Origin: JABDKH01 sp963768565
Lineage (GTDB): Bacteria; Bacteroidota; Rhodothermia; Rhodothermales; JABDKH01
Direction of reading: 5' to 3'
Assembly: GCA_963768565.1 (NCBI GenBank)
Contig: CAVYIO010000034.1
Coordinates: 1-64,000, forward strand
Length of the DNA stretch: 64,000 bases
Below are positions 10,773-19,600 of this stretch, piece by piece. The notes beneath the pieces were generated by a model that was given only the letters and a program-made list of their open reading frames with translations, had not been told where the DNA came from and searched no databases. Made by a program: the position numbers and the translations under genes. Each line of letters starts with the position of its first letter. Positions within the stretch are counted from its first letter, which is position 1.

Positions 10773-11879
10773 TCAGAACTTCGGAAAGACCACGACCGCG
10801 CCCGTACCGGGAGCACCGACGCCGTTGATCGTGACCAACGCTTCTCCGTTCTCGTTGAAATCGATCGAAGTCGGAAAGGAAAGTCCGGTCAAGACCTCTT
10901 CGGATTGATCACCCTCACCTATGCGAACGATCGCGCCCGTGTTGGGTTGGGGGCCCTCCTCGGTGAAACGTCCGAGCGACACGGCATAGAGCTCGCCATC
11001 AGGTCCCAGCCTCAGGTCCACCAGCATCGTCAATCCGGTGGCGTAGTCGCTCACTTCACCGTCGGGACTTACCCGAACAACCCGGGCTGATCCAGGAATG
11101 AAGGGAAAGCCCGGAAGAAGGGCCACAAACAGGTTGCCGTCCGCATCGAAGGCGACTCCCGTCGGCACCGGGTCGGTCTCCATTCTTCCGCCCCGGTTGG
11201 GGTTGGGCAGCGGGCTCGGGACCGCTCCAAAAGAAGCTACCAACTCTGTGGCACCGGTCCCGGGATCAACCTTGAGCAGAGTGTTGCCACCTGCATCGGC
11301 TACCCAGAGATAGCCGTCCGGGCCGGCAACAATCCCGTACGGATTGGACTCCACAATAAGGCTATCCGGATTCAAATCCCTCTCGATCGTAAACGTACTG
11401 GCAATTTCGACTGCCTCTCCACCTTCGATCCGAACGATCGACGCCATGTTAGTCCTGGGCTCATCTCCGCCTCCAGCCATCCACATACCACTGGTCGCAT
11501 ACAGCACTCCGCCGATCATTGCAAGACGAGCACCTCCCGCCGACTCCACCGGACTCAGCACAATCGACGGAAGAGCCGCGAGTACCGTCTGAGAGCCGTC
11601 CTTTGCGACCCGGGTCACTCGTGCCGTTTCCCCGAAACTGACCGTCGTCAATACTCCGGTTTCAAAATGAGGAAACTCAAACTGGGTGTCTCCGCCAACA
11701 CCCGTGTCGATCACCAGCGTACTGCCATCGGCTGCAACGAGAATACCCATCGGGCCATTAAACCCGCTCGTCAGGACCGTACCGGCTTCCTGGGCTGCGA
11801 CTTCAAACGGAGCGAAACCGGTCGCCCAAAGGATCACGACACACAACAAAACTGGAAAGGAAAGCAAACTGTTTTTCAT
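10773..11879 (-). CDS. ScyD/ScyE-like exported beta-propeller protein
   Basis: 368 residues with a signal peptide (MKNSLLSFPVLLCVVIL, cut near EVAAQEA). The mature protein is an NHL/SMP-30-like propeller: GFNGPMGILVAADGSTLVID, NPYGIVAGPDGYLWVADAGG, VPTGVAFDADGNLFVALLPG, LVDLRLGPDGELYAVSLG and SFPTSIDFNENGEALVTING mark successive blades. This layout matches the ScyD/ScyE family first named in the cyanobacterial scytonemin cluster, but the family is widespread and this gene is not in a scytonemin cluster, so no pigment role is claimed. Likely periplasmic or extracellular. The reading frame is intact. Confidence 0.85.
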   Translation of the reverse strand: MKNSLLSFPVLLCVVILWATGFAPFEVAAQEAGTVLTSGFNGPMGILVAADGSTLVIDTGVGGDTQFEFPHFETGVLTTVSFGETARVTRVAKDGSQTVLAALPSIVLSPVESAGGARLAMIGGVLYATSGMWMAGGGDEPRTNMASIVRIEGGEAVEIASTFTIERDLNPDSLIVESNPYGIVAGPDGYLWVADAGGNTLLKVDPGTGATELVASFGAVPSPLPNPNRGGRMETDPVPTGVAFDADGNLFVALLPGFPFIPGSARVVRVSPDGEVSDYATGLTMLVDLRLGPDGELYAVSLGRFTEEGPQPNTGAIVRIGEGDQSEEVLTGLSFPTSIDFNENGEALVTINGVGAPGTGAVVVFPKF

Positions 11880-11938
11880 CTCAGTGAACCAGTCTAACAG
11901 TGAATAATTATTACGTGGTTGCCACGCGGCAGCAGCAC

Positions 11939-12350
11939 TTATTCATCCGCGATCAAAAACTGCACGATGGCGTCAACGTCCTCGTCCGAAAGGTGGGTAT
12001 ACGCCGGCATCCGATGTACAGTGGTCTCGAATCCAGGAACGATATACAGTTCCGGTTGAAGAATGCTCTCGCGGACATACTCTTCCGCCGTCTTCGCCTC
12101 GCCTGCGTAGTTCGGATCCTTTACACGCTGCTGCGGCAATCTCGGCCAGACCATCGTGCGCGGGCCCAAAGATGCCACGCGTCCCGGCCTTTTCAAGCGC
12201 ATGGCACAGGCCGCAGTACATCTGCCGATAGAGCTCCAGCCCAGACGTGACGGTTTCCGATTCCGTACTTGTCCCGCCATCTTGCCCATGCGCGTCACAG
12301 ACGCCCAGAACGAGAACGAGCAAGAGCGGAAGTGTCGATTGGATGGACAT
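11939..12350 (-). CDS. Small exported cytochrome c (frameshifted)
   Basis: From a Met at 12350 the frame reads a signal peptide (MSIQSTLPLLLVLVLGVCDAHG) and then ELYRQMYCGLCHALEKAGTRG; CGLCH is a haem c attachment motif. Near 12130 the frame breaks into one giving VKDPNYAGEAKTAEEYVRES, ELYIVPGFE and MPAYTHLSDEDVDAIVQFL, which is the classical C-terminal part with the Met axial ligand. Together they form a class I single-haem cytochrome c of about 135 residues, periplasmic, carrying electrons to an oxidase or from a dehydrogenase not present here. It follows no obvious partner gene. Confidence 0.85.
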
Positions 12351-12571
12351 TACTATTGCCGGGCCGCCACAGGCCTGGGTCGGCAGCGCACTCGGATTTT
12401 GATTGTGGTCGGAGCTGGCGGAATCGGCGAGTCGAAAGATTCCGGGCGAGTCGTTATGCCGTATATAAGATTTCGACGACAAAGATCAAACGGGGCGCAG
12501 GCACATAAACCACTCGAAATTTTTGTCGATCCGGATGATCTGACCCGGACTGCCGGCCGTCACATGGCCTC

Positions 12572-12615
12572 AACCCGACTTGACCCGGGTGACCCGACTT
12601 TTGCTATTTTCGAGC
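12572..12615 (+). promoter_or_regulatory. Candidate promoter/direct-repeat region upstream of the VOC gene
   Basis: In the divergent gap between the cytochrome and VOC genes, ACCCGACTT occurs twice (12573-12581 and 12592-12600). TATTTTCG lies at about 12605, resembling the Bacteroidota -7 element TAnnTTTG, with a TTG about 22 bases upstream. The match is partial. Confidence 0.25.
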
Positions 12616-12646
12616 GCAAATATGTCTCTTGATCAATCGCCACGCC

Positions 12647-13129
12647 ATGTCTACACCCATTGATTCACGGATCGATATCGGTCACGTACATCTGAAAGTA
12701 GCCGACCTCGATCGGTCGCTTCGGTTCTATTGCGACGTGCTGGGTTTCGAGCTGATGCAGAAGATGGGAGAGTCTGCCGCCTTCGTCAGCGCCGGTGGCT
12801 ACCATCACCACATTGGACTCAACACGTGGGAGAGCGCGGGAGGAATCGCCCCACGACGTGGCACGACGGGTCTTTACCATTTTGCAATCCGATATCCGGA
12901 TCGTCGTAGTCTTGCGGATGCGGTAGTGAGACTTCGAAAGGCGGGGATCGCGCTCGATGGTGCGGCGGATCATGGCGTGAGTGAGGCGATCTACCTGAGG
13001 GATCCGGACGCCAACGGCCTCGAGCTTTATCGCGATCGCCCCATGGAAGAATGGCCGCGAAAGACCGACGGCGAACTGGAGATGGTTACAGGGCCGCTTG
13101 ACGTTGAGGCGTTGCTGGCGGAGCTGTAA
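12647..13129 (+). CDS. VOC family protein, catechol-2,3-dioxygenase-like
   Basis: About 160 residues, start chosen at ATG 12647 because the preceding seven codons are unlike the family. It reads as a single-chain VOC protein: IDIGHVHLKVADLDRSLRFY, VLGFELMQK, GGYHHHIGLNTW, LYHFAIRYPDRRSL and AIYLRDPDANGLELYRDRP. The His in GHVHLKV, the His of LYHFA and the Glu of NGLELY are at the positions of the metal ligands of extradiol dioxygenases and glyoxalases. Substrate is unknown. Cytoplasmic. It converges on the cellulase gene, whose stop lies 22 bases away. Confidence 0.88.
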   Translation: MSTPIDSRIDIGHVHLKVADLDRSLRFYCDVLGFELMQKMGESAAFVSAGGYHHHIGLNTWESAGGIAPRRGTTGLYHFAIRYPDRRSLADAVVRLRKAGIALDGAADHGVSEAIYLRDPDANGLELYRDRPMEEWPRKTDGELEMVTGPLDVEALLAEL

Positions 13130-13151
13130 GCCCGCTCATGCCGCAACACAC

Positions 13152-15143
13152 CTATTGTCTGACCACCATGCGTTGTTCGACGATGTCTTTGTCGACGTAT
13201 ACGCGTACGAAGTACACGCCTTTCGGAAGATCCGTCATCGATACACTTGTAGTGCCGCTTTGAATTTCAATTCGGCTAACGCGTTGACCAAGTATGTTGA
13301 ATAGTTCGGCTCTAGCGAAGGCCGGGACAGGGTGACTGTACGAGATCGTCAGCTCTTCGCGCATCGGGTTCGGGTACATTTCAACCTCTGGCGCCGCGGG
13401 AGTATCCGACACAGATGTCACGCTGGCCTTTTCGATCACATAGCGATCGATGTTGAACGGAAAGGCCGAGAAAACCGAAACGCGCATCCTCTGTTGGCCC
13501 TGGGGCAGTGTGATCGATTTACTGACCGGACTCAACGTCTCCCAATCACCCGTGCTCGGGACTGAAAACGTGCGGGTCTTCCGGCCATCGAACCCGAATC
13601 CAAACTGACCACCGCCATCTAACGACGCGACATAAGCAGTCACGACATAGTCGCCTGCTTCTTGCACATCAACCGAATATTCCAGCCACTCCCCCGACTC
13701 TATGTACGCTACTTGAAAGCCGCCATCAGAGCGGGCTTCGATGTCGACGGCTTCCGTTCAGACGATAAGCACCTGCAACATTCGATTCGTCCGTGTCGTG
13801 GTAGGTCAATCCCTCTCCGCCGATGTCAAAATCCTCCGCGTCGATTGCTCCCGGGATGATCGCCGGAGACCCGTGAAAACTCGACCGGATCCACGGGGCG
13901 ACGCGAACGCGGATCGGATAGGAGTATCGGGGCGATACGAGACCCGACTCGGCAATGACACGGTAATAGTATGTCACGCCTCCGGATGTCGTAGAGTCGG
14001 CGTATTGCATCGTGGAAGGAGGTACCTCGGCGATCGGCACAAACTCCTCGCTTCCGGCTCGCCGCTCGACGCGTATCCGAAAGAAACTGGATGAGCGATT
14101 CGTCCACTGCAGGGTGACCACTGAGTCGCTGACGACAGCGGCACTGATATCAGTGGGGCCATCGGGATACGAATGTATGAGGATGTCCTTTGCGACATTC
14201 CAGTCCCGCTCGTCCCGTCGATAAATCTCGAAGTCGCCGCCGTCATCCCACACCTGACAGGCAATGTTGTGGGTGAGACACCCTTCCACGTATGCGGCAT
14301 AGTGGGCCATGCGCGAGTTGAAGTCGGCCGATCGCACGGAACCGAACTCACTGATCATCACGGGAATTCCATGGGTCGCCGACCAGTTCGCCACTGACTT
14401 GGAACTCTGCTGCTACGGCCGCCCGTTCTGCCGCCGATCCCCATGTCCCTTGAGCCAGTCCCGCGAAACTTCCACGGATTGTATGAATGGAAGTAGCCCA
14501 TGAGGTAATCGTCAGTCGGGACCCTTGCGGCCATCAGTTGCGACGGGCCAGACCATTCGTTCCCCGAGAAGATGACGATCCGGGTCGGGTTCGTCCTTCT
14601 GATGATTCCGAGTATACGAGCGTTGAGATCGTCGACTTGCGAGACCGTCATACCGAACGGCTCATTGATGATCTCGAAGAGCAACTTTTCAGACTTGTCC
14701 TTGAATCGAACAGCGATCTGACTCCAGATGCTGTCGTATCGCGCCCTGAGCGTAGCGTTGCCGTACGCCTGCTTCAGCCAATCCTCATGGTGGCCGTTGA
14801 TGATGATGAAGAAGTCTCGAGACAGGCCCCAGTCCACGATCTCCTCTACCCGATCCATCCAGGCCTCCTCAACGGCAAACGGGTGTGCGTCTTGCGTATG
14901 CTCATCCCAGCGGACCGGAATACGCACGGTCGCGAAACCCGCCGCCTTGTAGTCGTCAAAGTAGTATTCCTGGGCGGGGCCATTATTCCATTCACCCTCC
15001 CGTGGCGGCTCGAGGGTATTGCCGAGATTGATGCCTCGGCCCATCTGAACGATGGCTTGATCAGGCGTCAACTGTGCACTGGCCGGCACGGATGCGAGCA
15101 GCACAAAGGCAGCGGCGAGAAACGACGTTTTAGCTCGATTCAT
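13152..15143 (-). CDS. Secreted modular cellulase: GH5, FnIII, CBM6-like, T9SS domain (frameshifted)
   Basis: Signal peptide MNRAKTSFLAAAFVLLA (cut near ASAQL), then a GH5 barrel: GRGINLGNTLEPP, VRIPVRWDEHT, IIINGHHEDW, LFEIINEPFG (acid/base Glu), and VMISEFGSVRS (nucleophile Glu). A fibronectin-III-like module follows (about ISAAVVSDSVVTLQWTNRSS), then a CBM6-like module starting AIDAEDFDIGGEG and containing SGEWLEYSVDVQEAGDYVV. A T9SS sorting domain (MYPNPMREELTISY ... GVYFVRVYVD) ends the protein. Frame breaks lie near 14470, 14405 and 13760; all frames agree with one protein of about 660 residues. It would cleave beta-1,4-glucans or related polysaccharides outside the cell. Possibly controlled through the palindrome at 15186-15199. 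Confidence 0.9.
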
Positions 15144-15185
15144 GGGTGTACCGGCTCTGACTCAAGGACACCTCGCAAGCTATCT

Positions 15186-15199
15186 TGAAAAGCTTTTCA
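15186..15199. promoter_or_regulatory. 14-bp perfect palindrome upstream of the cellulase gene
   Basis: TGAAAAGCTTTTCA is its own reverse complement and ends 43 bases upstream of the GH5 start. Its symmetry and size resemble operators of LacI-type sugar regulators. No such regulator gene is in the window. Confidence 0.4.
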
Positions 15200-15279
15200 G
15201 AACAACTGAAGGAGTGGTTCTTGGCAGAGAACGCAAACCCGGAGCCGCCACAGTCCCTGTCAGACCGGCCCTCGACCGT

Positions 15280-15768
15280 TCAGCTTGTCGGCAGCCGCCC
15301 GGCTCGCCCGTCGAACTCGAAGACAAGCTTCCAGCGCGACTCCTCCCGAACCCGCACCATTTCCGGCTCACCGAACACATCCGACCAGATGTCCCACGGT
15401 TCACCCCGACTCAACTCCGAATCACCGTCGAGATCCAGAAACGCCCTTGCATAGTAGTTGCCTTCCGACACCGCGTCGAAGAAGATGCGGGACGTCTCGC
15501 TCAGTCCGACCCGATTGCCCTGATCGTCGACACGATACCACTTCAAGTTGAGCCTGGCCGACGGTTCGTCGTTGAAGTGCGACGACCGGTGAAGATGTAC
15601 AAACATTCGAACACTCGTTCGATCAAACGACACATCGTCCGTGGTTCGACCAACGACAACGAGCTCGTTGATGTTGTTAAACAGAGCGACATCTTCCCCT
15701 TCAATATCGCAACCAACCAGCGAGGCGAAGATTACCGACAACACAATTGCGGCCCGAGTATATCTCAT
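15280..15768 (-). CDS. Lipoprotein of unknown function
   Basis: Start at ATG 15768 gives MRYTRAAIVLSVIFASLVGC, a lipoprotein signal with lipobox SLVGC. The mature part of about 140 residues is acidic and beta-rich, with VRMFVHLHRSS, YYARAFLDLDGDSELSRGEP (the DLDGDSELSRGE stretch resembles a Ca2+ or prealbumin-like loop) and a final VFEFDGRAG. No family was recognised. It is expected to be membrane-anchored in the periplasm or on the surface. It lies upstream of the cellulase gene on the same strand (136 bases apart) with the palindrome between them. Confidence 0.7.
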   Translation of the reverse strand: MRYTRAAIVLSVIFASLVGCDIEGEDVALFNNINELVVVGRTTDDVSFDRTSVRMFVHLHRSSHFNDEPSARLNLKWYRVDDQGNRVGLSETSRIFFDAVSEGNYYARAFLDLDGDSELSRGEPWDIWSDVFGEPEMVRVREESRWKLVFEFDGRAGRLPTS

Positions 15769-16037
15769 GGCGGCCTCCAGGAAGTGACATGGAACTGTCC
15801 AGTGTCCACACCTGAATAGCCGCATTTCAGCTTGCAGAAGTAACCGCGTCCCAGCGGTCTTCATAATCACGATCCTTCATCGAACCGGTCTTCCTGACTC
15901 ACCGGCACCCGGTCTCATCCGGGCTTTCGGCGCTATGAATCGGTCGCCCGCTGTCCACTTTGTCTTCCCGGCGGATTCGGCCTGATACGGCGAGGGCGGA
16001 TGGCAGCAACCTCCAAGAACGATCACTGCTTCACGAG

Positions 16038-16544
16038 CTACGATTCCCGCTCCGCTTCCGGACCGTCCTGCAGCCCTGCGCCCAGCGCCTCGATATCTTT
16101 CGGACCAAGTGACCGAGCCCTCGCAAAACCTCCCACATATCTCCCGCCGTCAAACCTGAGACGGTACAGGCTGAAATCGCCGAGTTCAAACGTGCGCGCG
16201 CTGGTCGGAAATCGTTCGACGTACATCCCTCTTACCACTACGTAGTCCCTGGAATCGCGCGCGATCTGGCCAATGCTTCCGTCAAGGGTCACGCGCTGAA
16301 TCTGAAGTGGATCCGAATCGGAAGAGACCGGACCGTGGATCATCACCGAGAAGCGCGCTCCCTCCACGAGTCCCGCCGAATGAAGCGCCAGGCGCGAAGC
16401 ATGAACGAACGCGCAGGAGAAGTCCCGAGCAACGACGTACGGCAGTAGACCCACGTACGGGTTTCCGTCCCGGAGCACACCCAGAGACAACACCCTCTCG
16501 GTGGCCAAAAGCTGCCTCAGCTCCTGTAGTAGTTCCTTTTTCAT
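16038..16544 (-). CDS. HugZ/PNPOx-like flavin or haem-binding split-barrel protein
   Basis: Start at ATG 16544 (MKKELLQELRQLLATERVLS). About 168 residues with the pyridoxamine-5'-phosphate-oxidase split-barrel pattern: VLSLGVLRDGNPYVGLLPYV, FVHASRLALHSAGLVEGARF, VMIHGP, then RVTLDGSIGQIARDS and FSLYRLRFDGGRYVGGFARA. The last segment (YVGGFARA) matches the HugZ/CREG-like subgroup, some of which degrade or bind haem and others flavin. Substrate is not determinable. Cytoplasmic, no signal peptide. It diverges from the small gene at 16670. Confidence 0.8.
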   Translation of the reverse strand: MKKELLQELRQLLATERVLSLGVLRDGNPYVGLLPYVVARDFSCAFVHASRLALHSAGLVEGARFSVMIHGPVSSDSDPLQIQRVTLDGSIGQIARDSRDYVVVRGMYVERFPTSARTFELGDFSLYRLRFDGGRYVGGFARARSLGPKDIEALGAGLQDGPEAERES

Positions 16545-16669
16545 GCCAATCGCGTACCCCGACTGATTATTCTTCGAACGACGATTTAGGTTTATCACCT
16601 ACACATTGGCAGCGCAACGGTTCGTTTCTTTGCTGCGCAACGTCCAGTAATAGAGCAGCGGGGTCTATC

Positions 16670-16954
16670 ATGACAACGGACTATTCGAAGGATTTGTTTG
16701 ACCCGGAGGGCGGCTCCGCTCGCATTACACTGGGCTTTGCCGAGGACGTCCATCTGTACACTCCAACGGTGGACGAAACGTTGGTGGTCAGCCTTGCGGA
16801 AGAGTTCGGAGTGCCGCCAGAGCGGATAATCGCCGCGCTGAAGAAATGGTGGTTCGAAATTGTCCAGGATCAACTGAATGCTCTCGACCAACGGATCGGC
16901 GGGCTACAGTACGATACAGCGGCAGCGACACATTTCGCCCAGCGGTTCCTTTGA
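16670..16954 (+). CDS. Small hypothetical protein
   Basis: 94 residues starting at ATG 16670 (MTTDYSKDLFDPEGGSAR). It contains an acidic first half, a helix PPERIIAALKKWWFEIVQ, and an amphipathic tail LNALDQRIGGLQYD. No signal peptide, cysteine pairs or known motif. The longer open frame upstream overlaps the HugZ-like gene antisense and is not used. Ends 16 bases before the stop of the convergent outer-membrane gene. Not recognised. Confidence 0.6.
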   Translation: MTTDYSKDLFDPEGGSARITLGFAEDVHLYTPTVDETLVVSLAEEFGVPPERIIAALKKWWFEIVQDQLNALDQRIGGLQYDTAAATHFAQRFL

Positions 16955-16970
16955 GCTCGTGCGGATCACT

Positions 16971-18182
16971 CTAGAATGCTTCATTGAGATCGAGATAGTC
17001 TCCGGAGCTTGATTGACCGAATCCGAAGTCGAACCGCACCGTGATCATCTCGCCCTCGAAAGCAACTCCGCGAATGCCGAAGCCAAATGCATACTTCGGT
17101 TGCTTGCGGCCCAGGTCCTGAATTCGCGGCGCCGTGTCGCCCGCTCCGGCAAACACGACGAATCCCAGCCGCCACCAGACCGGCACAAAGCGATACTCGA
17201 CCTGAATGGACGCACGATGCCGATCGATGTGACGGGTCGTGTTATAGCCGCGAAGCGATTCGCCAAGACCGGGAAGCATTCGAAAGGGTGGTGTGCCCGA
17301 ACGGAAACTCCCCTCCAGTTTCAGTGCGACGACGTGCCTCGAGGCCAGGGGCACATACCGCCGAAGATCGATCTCGAAACTACCAAAACCGTAGTTGCTC
17401 CCCAGAATTGCATCAAACACGGCGGCAGATGTTCGATGCAGGCTCCCCGACGTCGGAAAGTAGATGTTGTCGCGGGTGTCCCAGGTGAGTATCAGCCCGA
17501 GGCCGGAGGCCGCACCCGTCCCACTTCCGGTCATCCGGCCGGATGCCAGCTCCCCGCCGGGACTCAGGTCCTTGATGCGCCCATGTCTGACCGCATATGA
17601 AAGACCGACGAACAGCCCGGGGAGCAGCCGCCGCTGGACCTCCGCGGACACAACGAACAGCCGCTCCGTAAACGATTCATAGTCCAAACTATCCGCCGCC
17701 ACTTCACGCGATCCACCGATTCCGTAGTACGATGTCGGCCATTCCCTGAACGCAATCTTGCCACTCATCTTGTAGCGATTTCTCGCCAGCCACACATCGG
17801 GGGAGAGCTGCACCGAGTACTGCTTGTTCAGCGTGTAGTAGGCATCCGCCCGCAAACTGGATGGTCGACTGTCCGGCGCAAGGCGAAAGATGTATTGCGG
17901 TAGCACACCGAACGCGAACCGCGTATCTGGAGATGAGAAGACGATCGGCAGGAGAGCCAGCCGACCTCGAGCCTGGTCGGAAGAGTCAGGGACAACACCC
18001 GGGTCCTCCGGCGACTCAACGACGATGACACTTGCCATATCATCTTCCGCGTAAACATCGCCCGGCTGAGCCACCGAGCACGGCGGAAATACCCACACGA
18101 CCAGGATAGTCGCGGCCAGCAATCTTACCGCTGTCCTGAACGCGGTGAAGCGTCCCCGTGTAGCGACCGGGTCATGATCCAT
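16971..18182 (-). CDS. BamA/TamA-like outer-membrane beta-barrel protein (bacterial surface antigen family)
   Basis: 403 residues with an N-terminal signal (LLAATILVVWVFPPCSVAQ) and an acidic plug-like segment, then a run of alternating strands to the C terminus: FAFGVLPQYIFRLAP, RADAYYTLNKQYSVQLSPD, GLGLILTWDTRDNIYFPTSG, LRRYVPLASRHVVALKLEG, LGESLRGYNTTRHIDR and FDFGFGQSSSGDYLDLNEAF. LRGY matches the L6-loop RGF/Y motif of Omp85 proteins, and WDTRDNIYFPTSG is the usual surface-antigen signature. No POTRA repeats fit in the short N-terminal part, so it is a barrel-only member, probably an outer-membrane pore or insertase-related protein rather than BamA itself. Confidence 0.85.
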   Translation of the reverse strand: MDHDPVATRGRFTAFRTAVRLLAATILVVWVFPPCSVAQPGDVYAEDDMASVIVVESPEDPGVVPDSSDQARGRLALLPIVFSSPDTRFAFGVLPQYIFRLAPDSRPSSLRADAYYTLNKQYSVQLSPDVWLARNRYKMSGKIAFREWPTSYYGIGGSREVAADSLDYESFTERLFVVSAEVQRRLLPGLFVGLSYAVRHGRIKDLSPGGELASGRMTGSGTGAASGLGLILTWDTRDNIYFPTSGSLHRTSAAVFDAILGSNYGFGSFEIDLRRYVPLASRHVVALKLEGSFRSGTPPFRMLPGLGESLRGYNTTRHIDRHRASIQVEYRFVPVWWRLGFVVFAGAGDTAPRIQDLGRKQPKYAFGFGIRGVAFEGEMITVRFDFGFGQSSSGDYLDLNEAF

Positions 18183-18283
18183 GATGCCTCTGGATCTCGA
18201 GCCTCCAGATTCTCTGTTTGCACTCTGATTGTAGTCACGCAGCCCTGTGACAAACCGGACAACCTCGTGAGAGAATTGCCTCT

Positions 18284-18451
18284 ATGCTCGCGACAATACG
18301 CAACGCGAGCTCTGATACAATCCAGCGTCTGAATGAGACGAGCGAGCCCGCGTCCGCCCGATGTGGGCGTTGCGCTTCCGTGGCCGTGCCTGAGGGCAAG
18401 AAATTCCCTGAACAGGTACAACATTGCCGCACATGTGGATACGTCGAATGA
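18284..18451 (+). CDS. 55-residue zinc-ribbon protein
   Basis: A short frame from ATG 18284 to TGA 18451 reads MLATIRNASSDTIQRL, then RCGRCASVAVPEGKKF, then QHCRTCGYVE-stop. The two CxxC knuckles (CGRC and CRTC) 21 residues apart are the pattern of a one-domain zinc ribbon. GAGAG-like bases lie about 10 upstream of the ATG. Such small ribbons often bind nucleic acid or serve as protein adaptors; which applies here is unknown. It is followed on the same strand by another small gene at 18573. Support is the motif alone. Confidence 0.55.
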   Translation: MLATIRNASSDTIQRLNETSEPASARCGRCASVAVPEGKKFPEQVQHCRTCGYVE

Positions 18452-18572
18452 CCCACATCTTCCCAAATAGCCCTGCAGCCGCCTTGGCACACACCTTGCA
18501 GCGTTGCTTCACAGGCGGCGACGTGCCGCAAACGGGAGCCCAACGATCTCCTGCTCAGGCAGATCAACCGTA

Positions 18573-18770
18573 ATGAAACAGATTACCCACTACAAGACCT
18601 TCGACCGCGACCGCTGGCGTCCGGTCCGCGTACCCCACCCGCTTGACCTCAGTCGTGCGCCGGTCAGTATCATCACGGGCAAGAAGTACATCTTCGTGGC
18701 CGGTGTTAGCGCGCGCGGACTCAGGTTCTCGGACGGAACGGAGTACCACGTGGATCAGGGCTGGCAGTAG
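18573..18770 (+). CDS. Small hypothetical protein
   Basis: 65 residues from ATG 18573 (MKQITHYKTFDRDRWRPVRV). It has alternating strand patterns (PVSIITGKKYIFVAGVSARG, LRFSDGTEYHVDQGW) and looks like a small beta barrel or SH3-like fold. No cysteine pairs, signal or known motif. It follows the zinc-ribbon ORF by about 120 bases on the same strand, possibly the same transcript. Not recognised. Confidence 0.5.
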   Translation: MKQITHYKTFDRDRWRPVRVPHPLDLSRAPVSIITGKKYIFVAGVSARGLRFSDGTEYHVDQGWQ

Positions 18771-18813
18771 CCGGTAGTCGCGTGGCGACAGTCAACGGCG
18801 TTGAATCCAGGCG

Positions 18814-19440
18814 CTAGTGTGCGCAGAGGGGAACTCGAGGATTCAGGTTCACGACGATATCTCCCTGGCGCGCCTGTTCAAGCGGGCAGTCTGTAAAGAG
18901 ATTGGTTCGAATAATTCGGAGTTCACCGGCCTCCACCAGGGCAAGCACCTCCTCCTCACTCGTAATCGGGTTGACGAACAGATCACGACGCCGTGGATTG
19001 TTCGGATCAGATCCCGCACCCCACAACGTCATCCCCGGTTCGGGCGTCGCCATCAGCGACATCCTGGCGCCCTCGAGCAAGAACATCTCCCACACGCGAG
19101 CGTCGACTCCGAATACATTATTCTGCAAACGATAAGCGTTGTATAGACCCTGTGGATCCCATGGGTTTGGCTTCCCCCCGCTGTTCGCCGGAACTGCAGG
19201 GAAGATGTAAGCGGGCGCCATCTCCAGTTTGCCCGCCGGCGTGAGATCTTCGTAGGGGCCCAGATCGATGTAGGTCGACAGACAGTCTGATCCATCCATG
19301 AAGCAGACGCCGAGCACTTTGGCATTGATGACTGCGCCGTCTCCGGTCAGATCAGGTACTTGAACGGGCGAGTCACTGCTGCACGACCCGATAAGAATGG
19401 CGAGCGCCAGGGCACCTGGTATTCCAATGATTCGTCTCAT
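18814..19440 (-). CDS. Lipoprotein of unknown function
   Basis: 208 residues, MRRIIGIPGALALAILIGSCSSDS with lipobox LIGSC. The mature protein has LGVCFMDGSDCLSTYIDLGP, RLQNNVFGVDARVWEMFLLE, GAGSDPNNPRRRDLFV and a final NLNPRVPLC; its cysteines could form disulfides. No family was recognised. Expected to be a membrane-anchored periplasmic or surface protein. It diverges from the haem lipoprotein at 19601, and both could be controlled from the shared 160-base gap, which holds an inverted repeat at 19448-19463. Confidence 0.7.
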   Translation of the reverse strand: MRRIIGIPGALALAILIGSCSSDSPVQVPDLTGDGAVINAKVLGVCFMDGSDCLSTYIDLGPYEDLTPAGKLEMAPAYIFPAVPANSGGKPNPWDPQGLYNAYRLQNNVFGVDARVWEMFLLEGARMSLMATPEPGMTLWGAGSDPNNPRRRDLFVNPITSEEEVLALVEAGELRIIRTNLFTDCPLEQARQGDIVVNLNPRVPLCAH

Positions 19441-19447
19441 TCACCGA

Positions 19448-19463
19448 GCGAGAAACATCTCGC
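19448..19463. promoter_or_regulatory. Inverted repeat between divergent lipoprotein genes
   Basis: GCGAGA, four bases, TCTCGC. It begins 8 bases upstream of the leftward lipoprotein start, where it would overlap its ribosome site. A possible operator or leader hairpin; no independent support. Confidence 0.25.
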
Positions 19464-19600
19464 GGAAGATTTGTATCACATATAGCTACGGATCGCACCC
19501 GAAATATACTGCAAGGAATTCCCGTACGAAGCATGTGGGGGCCAGCATTTACGGCCACCGCTTGCCGCGTCGAAACCCCAAGAATCAAGGTAATTGATCC

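Noticed and set aside
10773..11879. A scytonemin pigment locus
   Set aside because: Only an ScyD/E-like propeller is present; no other scytonemin or aromatic-condensing genes are adjacent.
14487..15188. 233-codon rightward frame
   Set aside because: Antisense to the GH5 catalytic domain, whose catalytic residues are visible on the minus strand.
15142..15819. 225-codon rightward frame
   Set aside because: Antisense to the lipoprotein at 15280-15768; composition is Pro/Arg-rich as expected for a shadow frame.
18150..18570. Leftward frames of 75-120 codons upstream of the outer-membrane gene
   Set aside because: They overlap one another in different frames, are Arg/Cys-rich, and lie antisense to the zinc-ribbon ORF with its clean CxxC pairs.
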